Source: CAZXCK01 sp964639225 (GTDB taxonomy: Bacteria; Chloroflexota; Anaerolineae; Aggregatilineales; Phototrophicaceae). From it: 64,000 nucleotides of DNA. Shown piece after piece: positions 44,226-53,890 of this stretch (positions are counted from its first letter, which is position 1; each line of letters opens with the position of its first letter). The translations under genes were made by a program, and so were the position numbers. The stretch spans positions 17,033 through 81,032 of the forward strand of contig CAZXCK010000004.1 in the NCBI GenBank assembly GCA_964639225.1. The letters are read 5' to 3'. Under the pieces are notes generated by a model. The model was not told where the DNA came from and searched no databases. It saw only the letters and a program-made list of their open reading frames with translations.

Positions 44226-45131
44226 GTGATCGATAGTAAAGAGCAAGAGTCGACGACAGCCCACGAACCGGAGGCGTTTATCGCCGGCCCGGAAACACCG
44301 CAGCGCAGCGATGAGGTGTTCAGGCTGTCGCGCGAAGTCGTCAATTATATCCTGGTAGGGTTGGTGTTTCTGGTAGCCGGTGCGCTGCTGGGCGTGAGCC
44401 TGGGCGATGGCAGCATCGATGAACGCACGCTGCGCGGTGTGGTGCAGGATGTCGTCTCCGCCGAGTTCGCCCAACTGGAGATCGCCGCGCCCATCGTCAT
44501 GGAGAGCGGTGGCAGCATCGACCAGGCAGAGGTTGACGCCCTGGTGAACCGCGCCCTTGATGACGCCATGCGCCAGCAGCGTTATCTGATCAGCGATGAT
44601 CCCTACCTGGGGCCGTCAGACGCGCCGGTGGTGGTGGTGGAGTTCAGCGACTTCTTCTGCTCATTCTGTGGCCGCCACTACCGCGAGACGCTCCAGCCGC
44701 TGCTGGAAAACTACGACGGGCATATCCGCTATATTTACCGCGATTTTCCCGGCGTAGGCGGCCAGAACGCTGTCCAGGCAGCCCAGGCGGCACACTGTGC
44801 CGACGACCAGGGCAGCTTCTGGGAGTATCATGGACTCCTGTTTGATAACCAGATGTCACCAGGTCGCGACGCAGGCGCGATGAATGACGTCCTGATCGGC
44901 TTCGCCGACGAGCTGGGCCTGGATACCGAGACATTTACCACCTGCCTGGAAAGCGAAAAATACCTCAACAACGTCATCCAGGATGCATCCGAGGCTCAGG
45001 CTAATGGCGTGCGTGGTACACCGTCGTTCTTCATCAACGGCACCTTCGTCAGCGGCGCGCAGCCCTACGACGTGTTCGCCAACATCATCGACACCGAACT
45101 GGACCGCCTGGGCATCGAGCGCGAGAGTTAG
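44226..45131 (+). CDS. Membrane-anchored DsbA-like thiol oxidoreductase
   Basis: A protein of 301 residues from the GTG at 44226 behind GAAAGG. An acidic cytoplasmic N-terminus (1-38) is followed by one membrane segment (39-60). The exported domain is DsbA-like: PVVVVEFSDFFCSFCGRHY (Cys145/Cys148), a helical insert, RGTPSFFINGTFVSGAQP with the cis-Pro loop. It belongs to the DsbA/BdbD-like group typical of Gram-positive-like and Chloroflexota membranes, and should form or isomerise disulfides. No VKOR or DsbB is adjacent. Confidence 0.9.
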   Translation: MIDSKEQESTTAHEPEAFIAGPETPQRSDEVFRLSREVVNYILVGLVFLVAGALLGVSLGDGSIDERTLRGVVQDVVSAEFAQLEIAAPIVMESGGSIDQAEVDALVNRALDDAMRQQRYLISDDPYLGPSDAPVVVVEFSDFFCSFCGRHYRETLQPLLENYDGHIRYIYRDFPGVGGQNAVQAAQAAHCADDQGSFWEYHGLLFDNQMSPGRDAGAMNDVLIGFADELGLDTETFTTCLESEKYLNNVIQDASEAQANGVRGTPSFFINGTFVSGAQPYDVFANIIDTELDRLGIERES

Positions 45132-45198
45132 CGCAGGGCACATCGACGAAAAAGCGTTACAATAGGGCAATCGCAAGTTGTAACTGTGGTGGTGTATC

Positions 45199-46986
45199 AT
45201 GCCGGATCGCTTTATCGAATCCCATATTCGACAACTGCCGTTGTTCTCGCGCATACCCGACGAGTACATGCCCTGGGTCGCTGAGGCTTTCAGTTTGCTG
45301 CGCTTCGAAGCGGGCGATTTCGTCTTCAAACAGGGCCAGCCCGCCGCCGGGCTGTACATGTTCGTCAGCGGGCGGGGCCAGCTCATCCAGACTGATAACC
45401 AGGGCCAGCAGCAGCGCATCGGCATGGTGGAACCCAACACCTACATCAACGAGGCGGCCCTGCTGCAATACATCCAGGAGACGGCTTCACTCCAGATCGT
45501 GGAACCGGCGCTGGTGTTATTTGTCTCGCGCCAGCGCCTTAAAGAGGTGCTGCTGCACTATCAGGTTTTGCAGGACTACATCGGCATTCATGTGGAGCCG
45601 GAAAGCAAGCCTAAGGCTGAGGAATTTCGTGGCCAGCGCCCTGGAGAAGAGGTACTGGTCAACACGCGTCGTCACTGGTGGGCGCTGGTCCGCTGGGTTT
45701 GGCTGCCAATCATGCTGGCTGCTGCTCTGGTAGCGCTCGCGCTGGCGGTGGCACCAGCAGGTGGTGTGTCGCTGGGCCTGCTGGCACTGGCGGTGATTGT
45801 GCCCGGTCTTGTGATGGCTTACATCTACTTTGAATGGTATAACGACCATGTCATTATCACCAACCAGCGTGTCATTCACGTCGAGCGTGTCATCCACACC
45901 ATGCAGATCAGCATCAGCGAAACGCCGCTGACCAGCATTCTGCAGGTCAACGCCCATTATGTGACGGCGGACCCATTCTCGCGCCTGTTTGACTATGGCA
46001 CAGTCGAACTGCGCAACGCGGGGGACGCTGGCAACATAGTGATGACCATCATGCCCAATCCGGAAGGCATCCAGAACCTGATCTTCGAGAAGCGCGACGA
46101 GATGTCTAACCAGCAGCAGCGCCGCCAGCGCGATTCCCTGCGCGCTGACCTGGAACGAGTGATTCACGGCGATGTCGATATGGACGTCGATGAGCAGCAG
46201 CAGGTCGCCGACCCGTCGAACCCAACCGCCAGCGGCCACACCATGCAACGAGGGATCAACACACTCTGGAAGACCAGTTTCATGAATCACAATGGCGAGA
46301 TGATCTACCGCAAGCACTTTACCGTGCTGCTGCGCGACTTCATCGTCGCGCTGCTGTGGTTCATGGTGGCTGGCGCTTACTTCGTGGGATATTACACGGT
46401 GCCGTCGCTCAACAACCTGGGTCCCGCAGGTCTCGCAATCGGTATGGTGATGCTGGTCGTCGGCGTTATCGGTGCCTACTGGGCCGACTGGGACTGGCGC
46501 AACGACTATTACATCGTCGGCCACGATACGATTCGTCTCATTCACCGCCGACCGCTGTGGCTGCAAAACGAAGAAGACCGCGTGCTGCTGGCGAGCGTGG
46601 ACAACGTACAGTCAGAACGCAACGGTCCGCTGCAGGCGCTGCTGGATTTCGGCCATGTGCGCATTTCGCTGATCGGTGGTGATGTTGGTGACGAGAAGAT
46701 TTTCAAGTACGTACCCAGTCCGCACCGCGTCCAGCAGGAGATCACCCGGCGTCAGTCGGTGCTGATGCGGCGCGCTGAGGAAGACAAAGAACGCCGCCGC
46801 CGTGAGGAAATCGCCGAATACATCTCGGTTTATCACGAGGCGATATCGTCGCGCAACACGGAACTGGACCCCTCTGTTAGTTCGTTGTTTGAACCCAAAG
46901 AAAACCCGCCGGCCCCGCAGCGACACGCCCCGCCAGACAATGTACGTCCGCCCAATATCCCGCGCGCACGGCGTGACGGCGGCTAA
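45199..46986 (+). CDS. Cyclic-nucleotide-binding-like domain fused to two membrane/bPH modules
   Basis: A protein of 595 residues. Residues 8-120 are a CNB-like beta barrel (FEAGDFVFKQGQPAAGLYMFVSG); its binding cassette reads YINEAALLQYIQETAS, keeping the Glu but lacking the phosphate-binding Arg. Then come two membrane segments (165-210) and a bacterial PH-like domain (212-300, YNDHVIITNQRVIHVERVI), a second pair of segments (about 378-430) and a second PH-like domain (NDYYIVGHDTIRLIHRR). The tail is charged coiled coil and Pro-rich. Possibly a membrane stress or lipid sensor. sixA follows. Confidence 0.8.
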   Translation: MPDRFIESHIRQLPLFSRIPDEYMPWVAEAFSLLRFEAGDFVFKQGQPAAGLYMFVSGRGQLIQTDNQGQQQRIGMVEPNTYINEAALLQYIQETASLQIVEPALVLFVSRQRLKEVLLHYQVLQDYIGIHVEPESKPKAEEFRGQRPGEEVLVNTRRHWWALVRWVWLPIMLAAALVALALAVAPAGGVSLGLLALAVIVPGLVMAYIYFEWYNDHVIITNQRVIHVERVIHTMQISISETPLTSILQVNAHYVTADPFSRLFDYGTVELRNAGDAGNIVMTIMPNPEGIQNLIFEKRDEMSNQQQRRQRDSLRADLERVIHGDVDMDVDEQQQVADPSNPTASGHTMQRGINTLWKTSFMNHNGEMIYRKHFTVLLRDFIVALLWFMVAGAYFVGYYTVPSLNNLGPAGLAIGMVMLVVGVIGAYWADWDWRNDYYIVGHDTIRLIHRRPLWLQNEEDRVLLASVDNVQSERNGPLQALLDFGHVRISLIGGDVGDEKIFKYVPSPHRVQQEITRRQSVLMRRAEEDKERRRREEIAEYISVYHEAISSRNTELDPSVSSLFEPKENPPAPQRHAPPDNVRPPNIPRARRDGG

Positions 46987-47068
46987 CGCGGGCGTCATCC
47001 CGCTGACCGCGTACGCGATGAAAGCGGGTCGCACAGCATGAACCACATATCGGAGAGGAACCAAACCA

Positions 47069-47545
47069 ATGCAACTCTATTTTCTCAGGCATGGTCAGGC
47101 GGAATTCGGCAGCGGCATCGCCGATCACGACCGCAAGCTCACGCCGCGTGGAGTCCAGCGCACACAGACCGCCGGTCGCGTCATGGCGGCGCTGGACCTG
47201 GGAGTAACGCACATCTTCAGCAGCCCGCGCCTGCGGGCGCTGCAAACTGCGGAAATTGTCGCCGAGGCGCTGGGCCTGCGCGTCGACATCCGCGATGAAG
47301 TGAATTTCGGCTTCGATGCCGCTGCGGTGCAGCGCCTCACCCACGACCTGCCCGACGACGCCAACGTGATGTTCGTCGGCCACGAGCCAGGCATGAGCGC
47401 GGTGGTAGGGGCTTTCACCGGCGGCCTGGTAGAGATGAAAAAGGGTGGTCTGGCTCGTATACACCTGGACCAGCCCGGCAGCGCGCGCGGGTATCTGGTG
47501 TGGCTGATTACGCCGAAGGTGTTCGACGCGCTGGGACAGGCATAA
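47069..47545 (+). CDS. sixA: Phosphohistidine phosphatase SixA-type
   Basis: A cytoplasmic phosphatase of 158 residues of the histidine phosphatase superfamily. The catalytic RHG (7-9, His8), the SSPRLRALQTAEIV region and MFVGHEPGMSAV carry the second His. The short length is typical of SixA, which removes phosphate from histidine-phosphotransfer proteins. GGAGAGG precedes the ATG. It starts 82 bases after the CNB-bPH gene and may be cotranscribed. Confidence 0.9.
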   Translation: MQLYFLRHGQAEFGSGIADHDRKLTPRGVQRTQTAGRVMAALDLGVTHIFSSPRLRALQTAEIVAEALGLRVDIRDEVNFGFDAAAVQRLTHDLPDDANVMFVGHEPGMSAVVGAFTGGLVEMKKGGLARIHLDQPGSARGYLVWLITPKVFDALGQA

Positions 47546-47571
47546 ACCCGCCCGCCCCAGCGGATAGCGGT

Positions 47572-49530
47572 CTACTGCGGCGGCTGGAACTGGCTGGCGT
47601 TCATCTCGAAGGCGACCAGCGCAGGGCTGGCCTCACTGGCCGCCACATCGATCGTATACGACCGGTAGGCGCAGTCCAGCAGATCGTCGCCATATTCCGT
47701 ATTCATCACAATCAGGTAAACGTTGTCGTAGCCCACCGTACTGACAGTCCCTGCCCGATTCAGCGGTATGGCGCTGGCGACATCGCCACTGATGCCCACA
47801 GCCCATATATTCAGGTAGCCCGATGAGTCGTTCAGGCTGATGTCGTAGACACCGGACGGCAGCGCCAGTTCGAAGTAATTGGCCCCCAGTTCCTGGATGC
47901 CCTCGCCCGTATACTGCCAGTTGCCCGTCCCGTTGATGACGGCTTCCAGCCACACCGTATGCTGTGCGAAGCTGGACGTAAACTCATAATCGCGCACCAG
48001 ATTCTGCACACGGTAACGCGCGAGAGCATTCAGCAGCTTGTCGCCATAGGCGGCCACTGTCAGCTCCAGAGATTCCCAACCTTCGGCCTCGGCCATGTTC
48101 TCCCACAGCACCAGCGGTGCCTCGTCGCCGTAGGCGTCCGCCAGCGACTGGATAAACAGCCACTCACCGTACATCATCAGGCCGCCGCTGGGGTCGTCAG
48201 CCGCGCCAAAGCAGACTTCCGGATAAGTGAGCACCACCTCGACATAACCAGTAGCATCCTGATCCAGCGGAAACGTGGTCGTCTCCATCCAGGTTGCTGT
48301 CGCTTCATAGAGCCAGTTATGGGAGTCGTTCATGTCATAACCAAACTGGATGGAATGGTGGAACTCGTGCGCGGCGGTGGCCCGCATCAGCGAGACCGGC
48401 GCGCGACCATTGAGCACGTCAGGGTCACTGTAGGCGTTGTCCAGCACGATATAACTGGGGGCGGCGTATTGCTGTACCGAGCCGGTGTTGTTAGGGTTGT
48501 CGCCGTAGGGTATCTCTGGCGAGGCATAGCCCAGGTCATGACCTTCGATGCCATCCAGGATATTGGCAAGGTACACATCATATCGATCATCGCCACCGCG
48601 TCCGTTGTCTGGCGGCGGCGCGGCCCAGCCCATCTGATCCACCTGGATCATGCGAACCTCTTCCATCGTCTCAGCCACCTTGCGCACAAACGCTTCGGTT
48701 GTAGCATCCTCGCCTTCCAGCGTGTAATGAATGCGGAAGTTCGGCGTGTCGATGGTCTGAATCGGACCACTGAGGCGCACCCGCTCGTATAGGATCACCT
48801 CATCCGGCGAGATCAGTCGCGCCGTCAGCCGGTACTGGCCACTGGTGCCAGAGAAGTTGGTGACGATGATCGTGTAAGTGCCACCTGTCGCCGAGGCGTA
48901 GGCCAGCTCGGCGTTCAGATCGTCGGGATAATCGCGGTCGTCATTCTCGATAACGGTGTTACCGGCGGCATCGCGCAGCAGCAGATACGTATCCAGATCA
49001 CCGTCGATGGCCTCGGCGAAAACCACCACCGCCTGCCCGGCCTGCAGCGTGATATCGTGATGATAATCCGATACATCATCGCCCATATAGCCCTCGTGCT
49101 CGACAATCAGCCCATCCGTGCCGTTCACCGGCGGCGGTGGCGCCGTGCCGCCACTGAGGTTAACCGTCAGCAGGTAATTGCCCGACGTATCGAGAATGTG
49201 CGTCACCACCAGCGTATAAACACCTTCAGCGCTGGCGGTGTAGGTAATTTCTGCGTTGAGATCGTTGGGGAAATCGCGATCATCGTTTTCGGCTACCGTT
49301 TCACCGGTCCAGTCACGCAGAACCAGATAGGTATCCAGGTCGCCGCTGGTGGCTTCGGCCAGCGCGTTGATCGTCTGCCCGGCAGACAGGTAAAACTCAT
49401 ACGAGTCCACCTCAACATCGTTGGCCTGGTAACCGGTAAAGGTCTGCTGCTGGGCAGATACCACCAGCACTCCCATCATCAGCACCAGTAGAACAAGCAT
49501 CATCACAATAAAACGTCTCAATGTAGGCAT
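47572..49530 (-). CDS. Exported zinc metallopeptidase with two PPC-like domains
   Basis: A protein of 652 residues from the ATG at 49530 (GAGGGA upstream). It has a signal peptide, then two pre-peptidase C-terminal (PPC) domains in tandem, each with 'GDLDTYLxLRD..G..(V/I).ENDDRD.P.DLNAE' (about residues 55-75 and 165-185). The catalytic domain carries AAHEFHHSIQFGYD (HExxH) and, after about 16 residues, WLYEATATWMET whose Glu may be the third ligand. It resembles the MXAN_6640-type putative metallopeptidases. The last 120 residues are beta-rich. Confidence 0.85.
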   Translation of the reverse strand: MPTLRRFIVMMLVLLVLMMGVLVVSAQQQTFTGYQANDVEVDSYEFYLSAGQTINALAEATSGDLDTYLVLRDWTGETVAENDDRDFPNDLNAEITYTASAEGVYTLVVTHILDTSGNYLLTVNLSGGTAPPPPVNGTDGLIVEHEGYMGDDVSDYHHDITLQAGQAVVVFAEAIDGDLDTYLLLRDAAGNTVIENDDRDYPDDLNAELAYASATGGTYTIIVTNFSGTSGQYRLTARLISPDEVILYERVRLSGPIQTIDTPNFRIHYTLEGEDATTEAFVRKVAETMEEVRMIQVDQMGWAAPPPDNGRGGDDRYDVYLANILDGIEGHDLGYASPEIPYGDNPNNTGSVQQYAAPSYIVLDNAYSDPDVLNGRAPVSLMRATAAHEFHHSIQFGYDMNDSHNWLYEATATWMETTTFPLDQDATGYVEVVLTYPEVCFGAADDPSGGLMMYGEWLFIQSLADAYGDEAPLVLWENMAEAEGWESLELTVAAYGDKLLNALARYRVQNLVRDYEFTSSFAQHTVWLEAVINGTGNWQYTGEGIQELGANYFELALPSGVYDISLNDSSGYLNIWAVGISGDVASAIPLNRAGTVSTVGYDNVYLIVMNTEYGDDLLDCAYRSYTIDVAASEASPALVAFEMNASQFQPPQ

Positions 49531-49604
49531 GATGTCCCTCAATTCAATTGCCTTATCGGCGATACGACCCTGTTACAGCACGCCGAAAGTGATCGATATT
49601 TCGC

Positions 49605-49610
49605 ATTATA
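49605..49610 (-). promoter_or_regulatory. -10 element of the metallopeptidase gene
   Basis: Minus-strand TATAAT, 75 bases upstream of the start; -35 element unclear. It shares the intergenic region with a plus-strand TATAAT at 49698. Confidence 0.4.
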
Positions 49611-49697
49611 ACCCATTCGCCAGCTTAAACGGCAAATCACTTAGCGCGCAGAGTCCATCCATACGGATGGTGCGGCGCGGTGCGCTCTGAAGCGCGT

Positions 49698-49703
49698 TAT
49701 AAT
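49698..49703 (+). promoter_or_regulatory. -10 element of the gamma-glutamyltransferase gene
   Basis: Perfect TATAAT, 46 bases before the start; no clear -35 element. Confidence 0.4.
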
Positions 49704-49749
49704 CGACACCTACAGCGAATCAACAAGCTCACGTAACCGGGAGTCTCAT

Positions 49750-51378
49750 ATGACGATGAAACCCATGTCCTTTGATTTTAAGTCGCGGCGTTCGATGGTG
49801 CTGGCGCGGCGCGGCATGGTGGCAGCCAGTAATCCGCTGGCGTCGCAGGCCGGGCTGGATGTGCTGCGTCGGGGTGGCAACGCCGCCGACGCCGCCATTG
49901 CCGCCGCCGCCGTGATGAACGTTACCGCGCCCGCCTCAACAGGCGTGGGTGGCGACTGCTTTGCCCTGTACTACGACGCAAAGACCGGCGCTGTATCCGC
50001 GCTCAACGGCAGCGGACGCGCTCCGGCGGCACTCAGCATCGACCTGCTGGCCGAGCAGGGAATCAGCGGCAGCATCCCGGCGCGCAGCCCGCATGCGGTG
50101 ACGGTCCCCGGCGCGGTGATGGGCTGGCACGATCTGCTGGCACGGCACGGCAGCATGTCGCTGGCCGACGTGCTGGCCGACGCCATCCACTACGCTAAGG
50201 ACGGCTACGCGGTGTCGCCGGTGTTTGGCGAAAGCTGGCAGCGAGCCGAATCGCTGTTGAAGAACGGCGCTCACACCGAGGAATATCTGCCGGACGGTGC
50301 CGCGCCCGGCGTCGGTCAGGTGGTGCGGCTGCCCGGTCTGGCGGCGACCCTGCGCGCCATCGCCGAGGACGGCCCGGCGGGCTTCTACGAAGGGCCGGTG
50401 GCCAACGCCATCGTGCGCACACTCCAGGAACTGGGCGGCGTCATGACGCATGACGACCTTAAAGCGCACACGTCCACCTGGGGCGAGTCGATCACCTCGA
50501 CTTACGGCGGCATCACCATCCACGAGCACCCGCCGAACGGCCAGGGCCTGACGGCGCTCATCGCCATGAACATCGCCAGCGGCTTTGACCTGGCCGCCCT
50601 GCCCTGGGATTCGCCGGAGCGCCTGCACCTGATGGTCGAGTCGATGCGGCTGGCCTTCGCCGACGCGCGCCAGTACATCGCCGATCCGGCAGTCAGCCCG
50701 GTGCCTGTGGCCGGCCTGCTGGACCCGGATTACGCCGCGCGGCGCCGCGCCATGATTTCGCCGGAAAGCGCCATGAAACCGCCATCGTTCGGCGCGCCGG
50801 TCGGCTCATCTAACACGATTTACCTGTGCGTAATCGATGGCGAGGGCAACGGCTGCTCGTTCATCAACAGTCTGTATATGGGCTTCGGCAGCGCCATCGT
50901 CGCCGAGGGGACCGGCGTCATGCTGCAAAATCGCGGCGCAGGCTTCGACCTGATTCCCGGCCATCCCAACGCGCTGGCCGGTGGCAAGCGCCCCTACCAT
51001 ACGATCATCCCCGGCCTGGCGACAAAGGACGGCCAGTTGTGGTCAACGTTCGGCGTGATGGGCGGCGATATGCAGCCGCAGGGACATTTCCAGGTGATCA
51101 GTGCCATGCTGGACGACGGTCTGAATCCGCAGGAAGCGCTGGACCGTCCGCGCTGGATGCTGGCCGATGGCCGCCCGGACAGCCTGCTGCTGCTCGAAGA
51201 AGGCATCCCGGTCAGGACGATGGCCCGGCTGGCCGAGCTGGGCCATCGCATCCAGCCGGTCAGCGGTGCGGCGCGCGGCGTGTTCGGCAGCGGGCAGATC
51301 ATCCGCCGCGACGCCGACACGGGCGTGCTCTATGGCGGCAGCGATCCGCGCAAGGATGGGCTGGTCGCCGCGTGGTAG
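49750..51378 (+). CDS. ggt: Gamma-glutamyltransferase family protein
   Basis: An Ntn-hydrolase of 542 residues, typical for the family. The large subunit begins with MVAASNPLASQAGLDVLRRGGNAADAAIAAA. The self-cleavage nucleophile is Thr356 in SSNTIYLCVIDGEGN; C-terminal motifs RGAGFDLIPGHPN, GKRPYHTIIPGL and FGVMGGDMQPQGH follow. There is no signal peptide, so the enzyme should be cytoplasmic, which fits members acting on gamma-glutamyl amides or as hydrolases of cephalosporin-acylase-like type. GGGAG precedes the ATG. It converges on the dus gene, four bases away. Confidence 0.93.
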   Translation: MTMKPMSFDFKSRRSMVLARRGMVAASNPLASQAGLDVLRRGGNAADAAIAAAAVMNVTAPASTGVGGDCFALYYDAKTGAVSALNGSGRAPAALSIDLLAEQGISGSIPARSPHAVTVPGAVMGWHDLLARHGSMSLADVLADAIHYAKDGYAVSPVFGESWQRAESLLKNGAHTEEYLPDGAAPGVGQVVRLPGLAATLRAIAEDGPAGFYEGPVANAIVRTLQELGGVMTHDDLKAHTSTWGESITSTYGGITIHEHPPNGQGLTALIAMNIASGFDLAALPWDSPERLHLMVESMRLAFADARQYIADPAVSPVPVAGLLDPDYAARRRAMISPESAMKPPSFGAPVGSSNTIYLCVIDGEGNGCSFINSLYMGFGSAIVAEGTGVMLQNRGAGFDLIPGHPNALAGGKRPYHTIIPGLATKDGQLWSTFGVMGGDMQPQGHFQVISAMLDDGLNPQEALDRPRWMLADGRPDSLLLLEEGIPVRTMARLAELGHRIQPVSGAARGVFGSGQIIRRDADTGVLYGGSDPRKDGLVAAW

Positions 51379-51382
51379 AGTA

Positions 51383-52405
51383 TCAGGCAAATTGCAGGGG
51401 CGCGAAGGCCGCTTCGACAGCGGCCAGCGTCTCGGCGGTGATGATGCCCTGGCGCACACCGGCGGCAACATCGCGGGGCAGATAGTCCAGATATTTGAGG
51501 AGCTGGCCGCGAAGTTCACGCACAGCGGCGACCGGCGGCAGCGCGGTCGTCGCCAGAGTCAGCCGCGCCTGCCTGACAGCCATCGCCGCGATTTCCGGCG
51601 GTGTAGGCGGGGGCAGCGGCTGGCCAGTGCGCACTTCGTGGACAATCTGGCGGAAAATCCAGGGGTTGCCCAGCGCCGCCCGCCCGACCATGACGCCGTC
51701 GCAGCCGGTCTCAGCCAGCATACGAGCGGCGTCGGCGGCGGTCCACACATCGCCGTTACCGATGACCGGCAGATCGGGCACGGCCTCTTTGACGCGGCGG
51801 ATCATCGACCAGTCGGCGCGGCCTTCGTGGCCCTGGCGGGCATAACGCGCGTGGATGGCAATCGCCTGGACTCCGGCCCGCCGCGCCGCCACAGCGAACG
51901 GGACCGCCGTCGGTTGGCCCGGTTCCCAGCCGCTGCGAATCTTTACCGTGACCGGCACGGGCACCGCATCGACGACCGCCTGCACCACCGCCGTCGCCCT
52001 GTCCAGATCGCGCATGAGCGCGGCGCCAGCGCCGCCGCGCGCGATCTTGGGCACCCAGCAGCCCATATTGATATCGACGATGGCAGCGCCATGATCGACG
52101 ACGACACGCGCCGCCTCGGCCATGTGGGCCGGGTCGCTGCCGAAAAGCTGCACCGCCAGCGGCTGCTCGTGCGGCTGCCAGTCGAACAGGCTCAGCGTGC
52201 GCTGCCGCGAGCTTTTGTGCTGCATCGCCTGGCTGCTGATGAGTTCGGTACAGACCAGCCCCACCCCGCCGATCTCGCGGCACAGCGCCCGAAAAGCATA
52301 ACCGGTCTGACCAGCCATCGGGGCCAGGGTAAGCGGCGGGTCGATGACGATATCGCCGATGCGGAAGGGCGTCAGCGTATTAAGAGCAGGTGGCGCGACG
52401 GTCAA
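51383..52405 (-). CDS. tRNA-dihydrouridine synthase
   Basis: A flavoenzyme of 340 residues that reduces uridines in tRNA. LTLAPMAGQTGYAFRALCREIGG, DINMGCWVPKIARGGAGAALM with the catalytic Cys, VTVKIRSGW, IAIHARYARQGHEG and GNGDVWTAADAARM are typical; GRAALGNPWIF closes the FMN site. The residue after the Cys is Trp where Pro is usual. I start at TTG 52405, overlapping the upstream TGA by TTGA; an ATG at 52465 would lie deep in that gene. It is coupled to the hydantoinase gene. Confidence 0.9.
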   Translation of the reverse strand: MTVAPPALNTLTPFRIGDIVIDPPLTLAPMAGQTGYAFRALCREIGGVGLVCTELISSQAMQHKSSRQRTLSLFDWQPHEQPLAVQLFGSDPAHMAEAARVVVDHGAAIVDINMGCWVPKIARGGAGAALMRDLDRATAVVQAVVDAVPVPVTVKIRSGWEPGQPTAVPFAVAARRAGVQAIAIHARYARQGHEGRADWSMIRRVKEAVPDLPVIGNGDVWTAADAARMLAETGCDGVMVGRAALGNPWIFRQIVHEVRTGQPLPPPTPPEIAAMAVRQARLTLATTALPPVAAVRELRGQLLKYLDYLPRDVAAGVRQGIITAETLAAVEAAFAPLQFA

Positions 52406-53877
52406 ACCAGCGTCACCCCGGCGGGCCGCGCCAGATACTGGCCGTAGCCGTTCTCGCCCAGCCACTCGTCGCCGTCTACCAGTTTACGCCCACGCAGATA
52501 GACCTGCACCGGCTTACCCTCGACGCGCAGCCCCTCGTAAGCGTTGTAGTCAGTGAGCATGTGGTGCGTCTGCGCGCTGATGACATGCTGCGCGGCGGGG
52601 TCCCAAACCACGATATCCGCATCGGAGCCGACAGCCAGTGTGCCCTTACGTGGATACAGGCCGAAGATACGCGCCGGGTTGGTGCAGTGCGTCTCGACGA
52701 AGCGCGTCGGGGTAATCTCGCCGCCATTGACGCCCAACTGCCACGTCACCAGCATGCGATCCTCGATGCCGGGCAGGCCGTTAGGAATCTTCGAGAAGTC
52801 GTCGCGGCCCAGTTCCTTACCCGGACGGCGATAAGACGGGTCCTGACGCTCGTACTTCGCCCAGTGATGGTTATCGTGGGCGGCGGCCCAGGCTTCCCAG
52901 GGACCAACGCCCCCCTCAAACCAGAAGTCACAGTGATCGGTGCCTACCACCTGGAGCGTGCCATCGCGCAGGGCGCTCCACAGTGCCTGCTGGTCACGCT
53001 GCTCGCGCAGCGGCGGTGAAGCGACATACTTGGCCGCCTCAAAACCGGGCAGGCCCAGATGCTCGCTGGCCGTCAGCGCCAGATACTGCGGGCAGGTTTC
53101 GCCCATCACCGGGACGCCAGCGGCGCGCCCCTGACGGACAGCGGCGACCGCGCCCTCACAGGTCATATGCACCACATACAGCGGGCAGCCGGTGAGCCGG
53201 GACATCATTACGGCGCGGTTGGTGGCCTCGGCTTCGATCTCCGCCGGGCGCGATGATGGATGCCACAGCGGCTGAGTCAGGCCCGATGCCAGCAGTTCCT
53301 CGCGCAGAATGGCCTCGACATCGCCGTTCTCGGCGTGAACCATCACCAGCATGCCATGCTGGGCAGCCATGCGCATGATGCGAAACAGACCCGTATCGTC
53401 AATCTGAAACGAGTTCTTGTAGGCCATCAGCACTTTGATGGAATTTATGCCCATATCCAGCAGCGACGGGATATCGGCCAGCACATCGTCGCGCGGGTCG
53501 GTGATGGTCATGTGGAAGCCGTAGTCGATCTGCGCCGGGCGGGCTTTCTGCTGCCAGATGGCGAAACCCTCGGCCAGCGTGCCGCCGCGCGGTTGAATGG
53601 CGAAGTCGATGTGGGTCGTCGTGCCGCCGAAGGCCGCCGCCCGATGACCGCTGTCGAAGTCACTGTTGCTGCTGGTCTGTGCCAGCGGCAGATGCAGATG
53701 CGTATGGACATCGACACCGCCCGGCATCAGGTATTTACCGGTGCAGTCCACCACTTCGTGATCGCTGGCCGGTAAATCCAGTCCAATCTGGATGATCTGC
53801 TCGTCCTCGATCAGCAGATCGGCGGCATACATGTCGCCAGCCGTGACGATGACTCCGTGCTTAAAAAGTGTGCCCAT
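52402..53877 (-). CDS. hydA: Dihydropyrimidinase/D-hydantoinase
   Basis: A metal-dependent amidohydrolase of 491 residues. PGGVDVHTHLHLP (His58, His60), the carboxylated Lys148 in SIKVLMAYKN, MVHAENGD, YVVHMTCEGA and VGTDHCDF give the full binuclear metal site. Such enzymes open dihydropyrimidine or hydantoin rings in pyrimidine breakdown. Followed by dus with overlapping codons and preceded, 13 bases upstream, by a 128-residue unknown protein. No beta-ureidopropionase or allantoinase partner is nearby, so the substrate is unproven. Confidence 0.94.
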   Translation of the reverse strand: MGTLFKHGVIVTAGDMYAADLLIEDEQIIQIGLDLPASDHEVVDCTGKYLMPGGVDVHTHLHLPLAQTSSNSDFDSGHRAAAFGGTTTHIDFAIQPRGGTLAEGFAIWQQKARPAQIDYGFHMTITDPRDDVLADIPSLLDMGINSIKVLMAYKNSFQIDDTGLFRIMRMAAQHGMLVMVHAENGDVEAILREELLASGLTQPLWHPSSRPAEIEAEATNRAVMMSRLTGCPLYVVHMTCEGAVAAVRQGRAAGVPVMGETCPQYLALTASEHLGLPGFEAAKYVASPPLREQRDQQALWSALRDGTLQVVGTDHCDFWFEGGVGPWEAWAAAHDNHHWAKYERQDPSYRRPGKELGRDDFSKIPNGLPGIEDRMLVTWQLGVNGGEITPTRFVETHCTNPARIFGLYPRKGTLAVGSDADIVVWDPAAQHVISAQTHHMLTDYNAYEGLRVEGKPVQVYLRGRKLVDGDEWLGENGYGQYLARPAGVTLV

Positions 53878-53890
53878 ATCCTGCTGCTCC

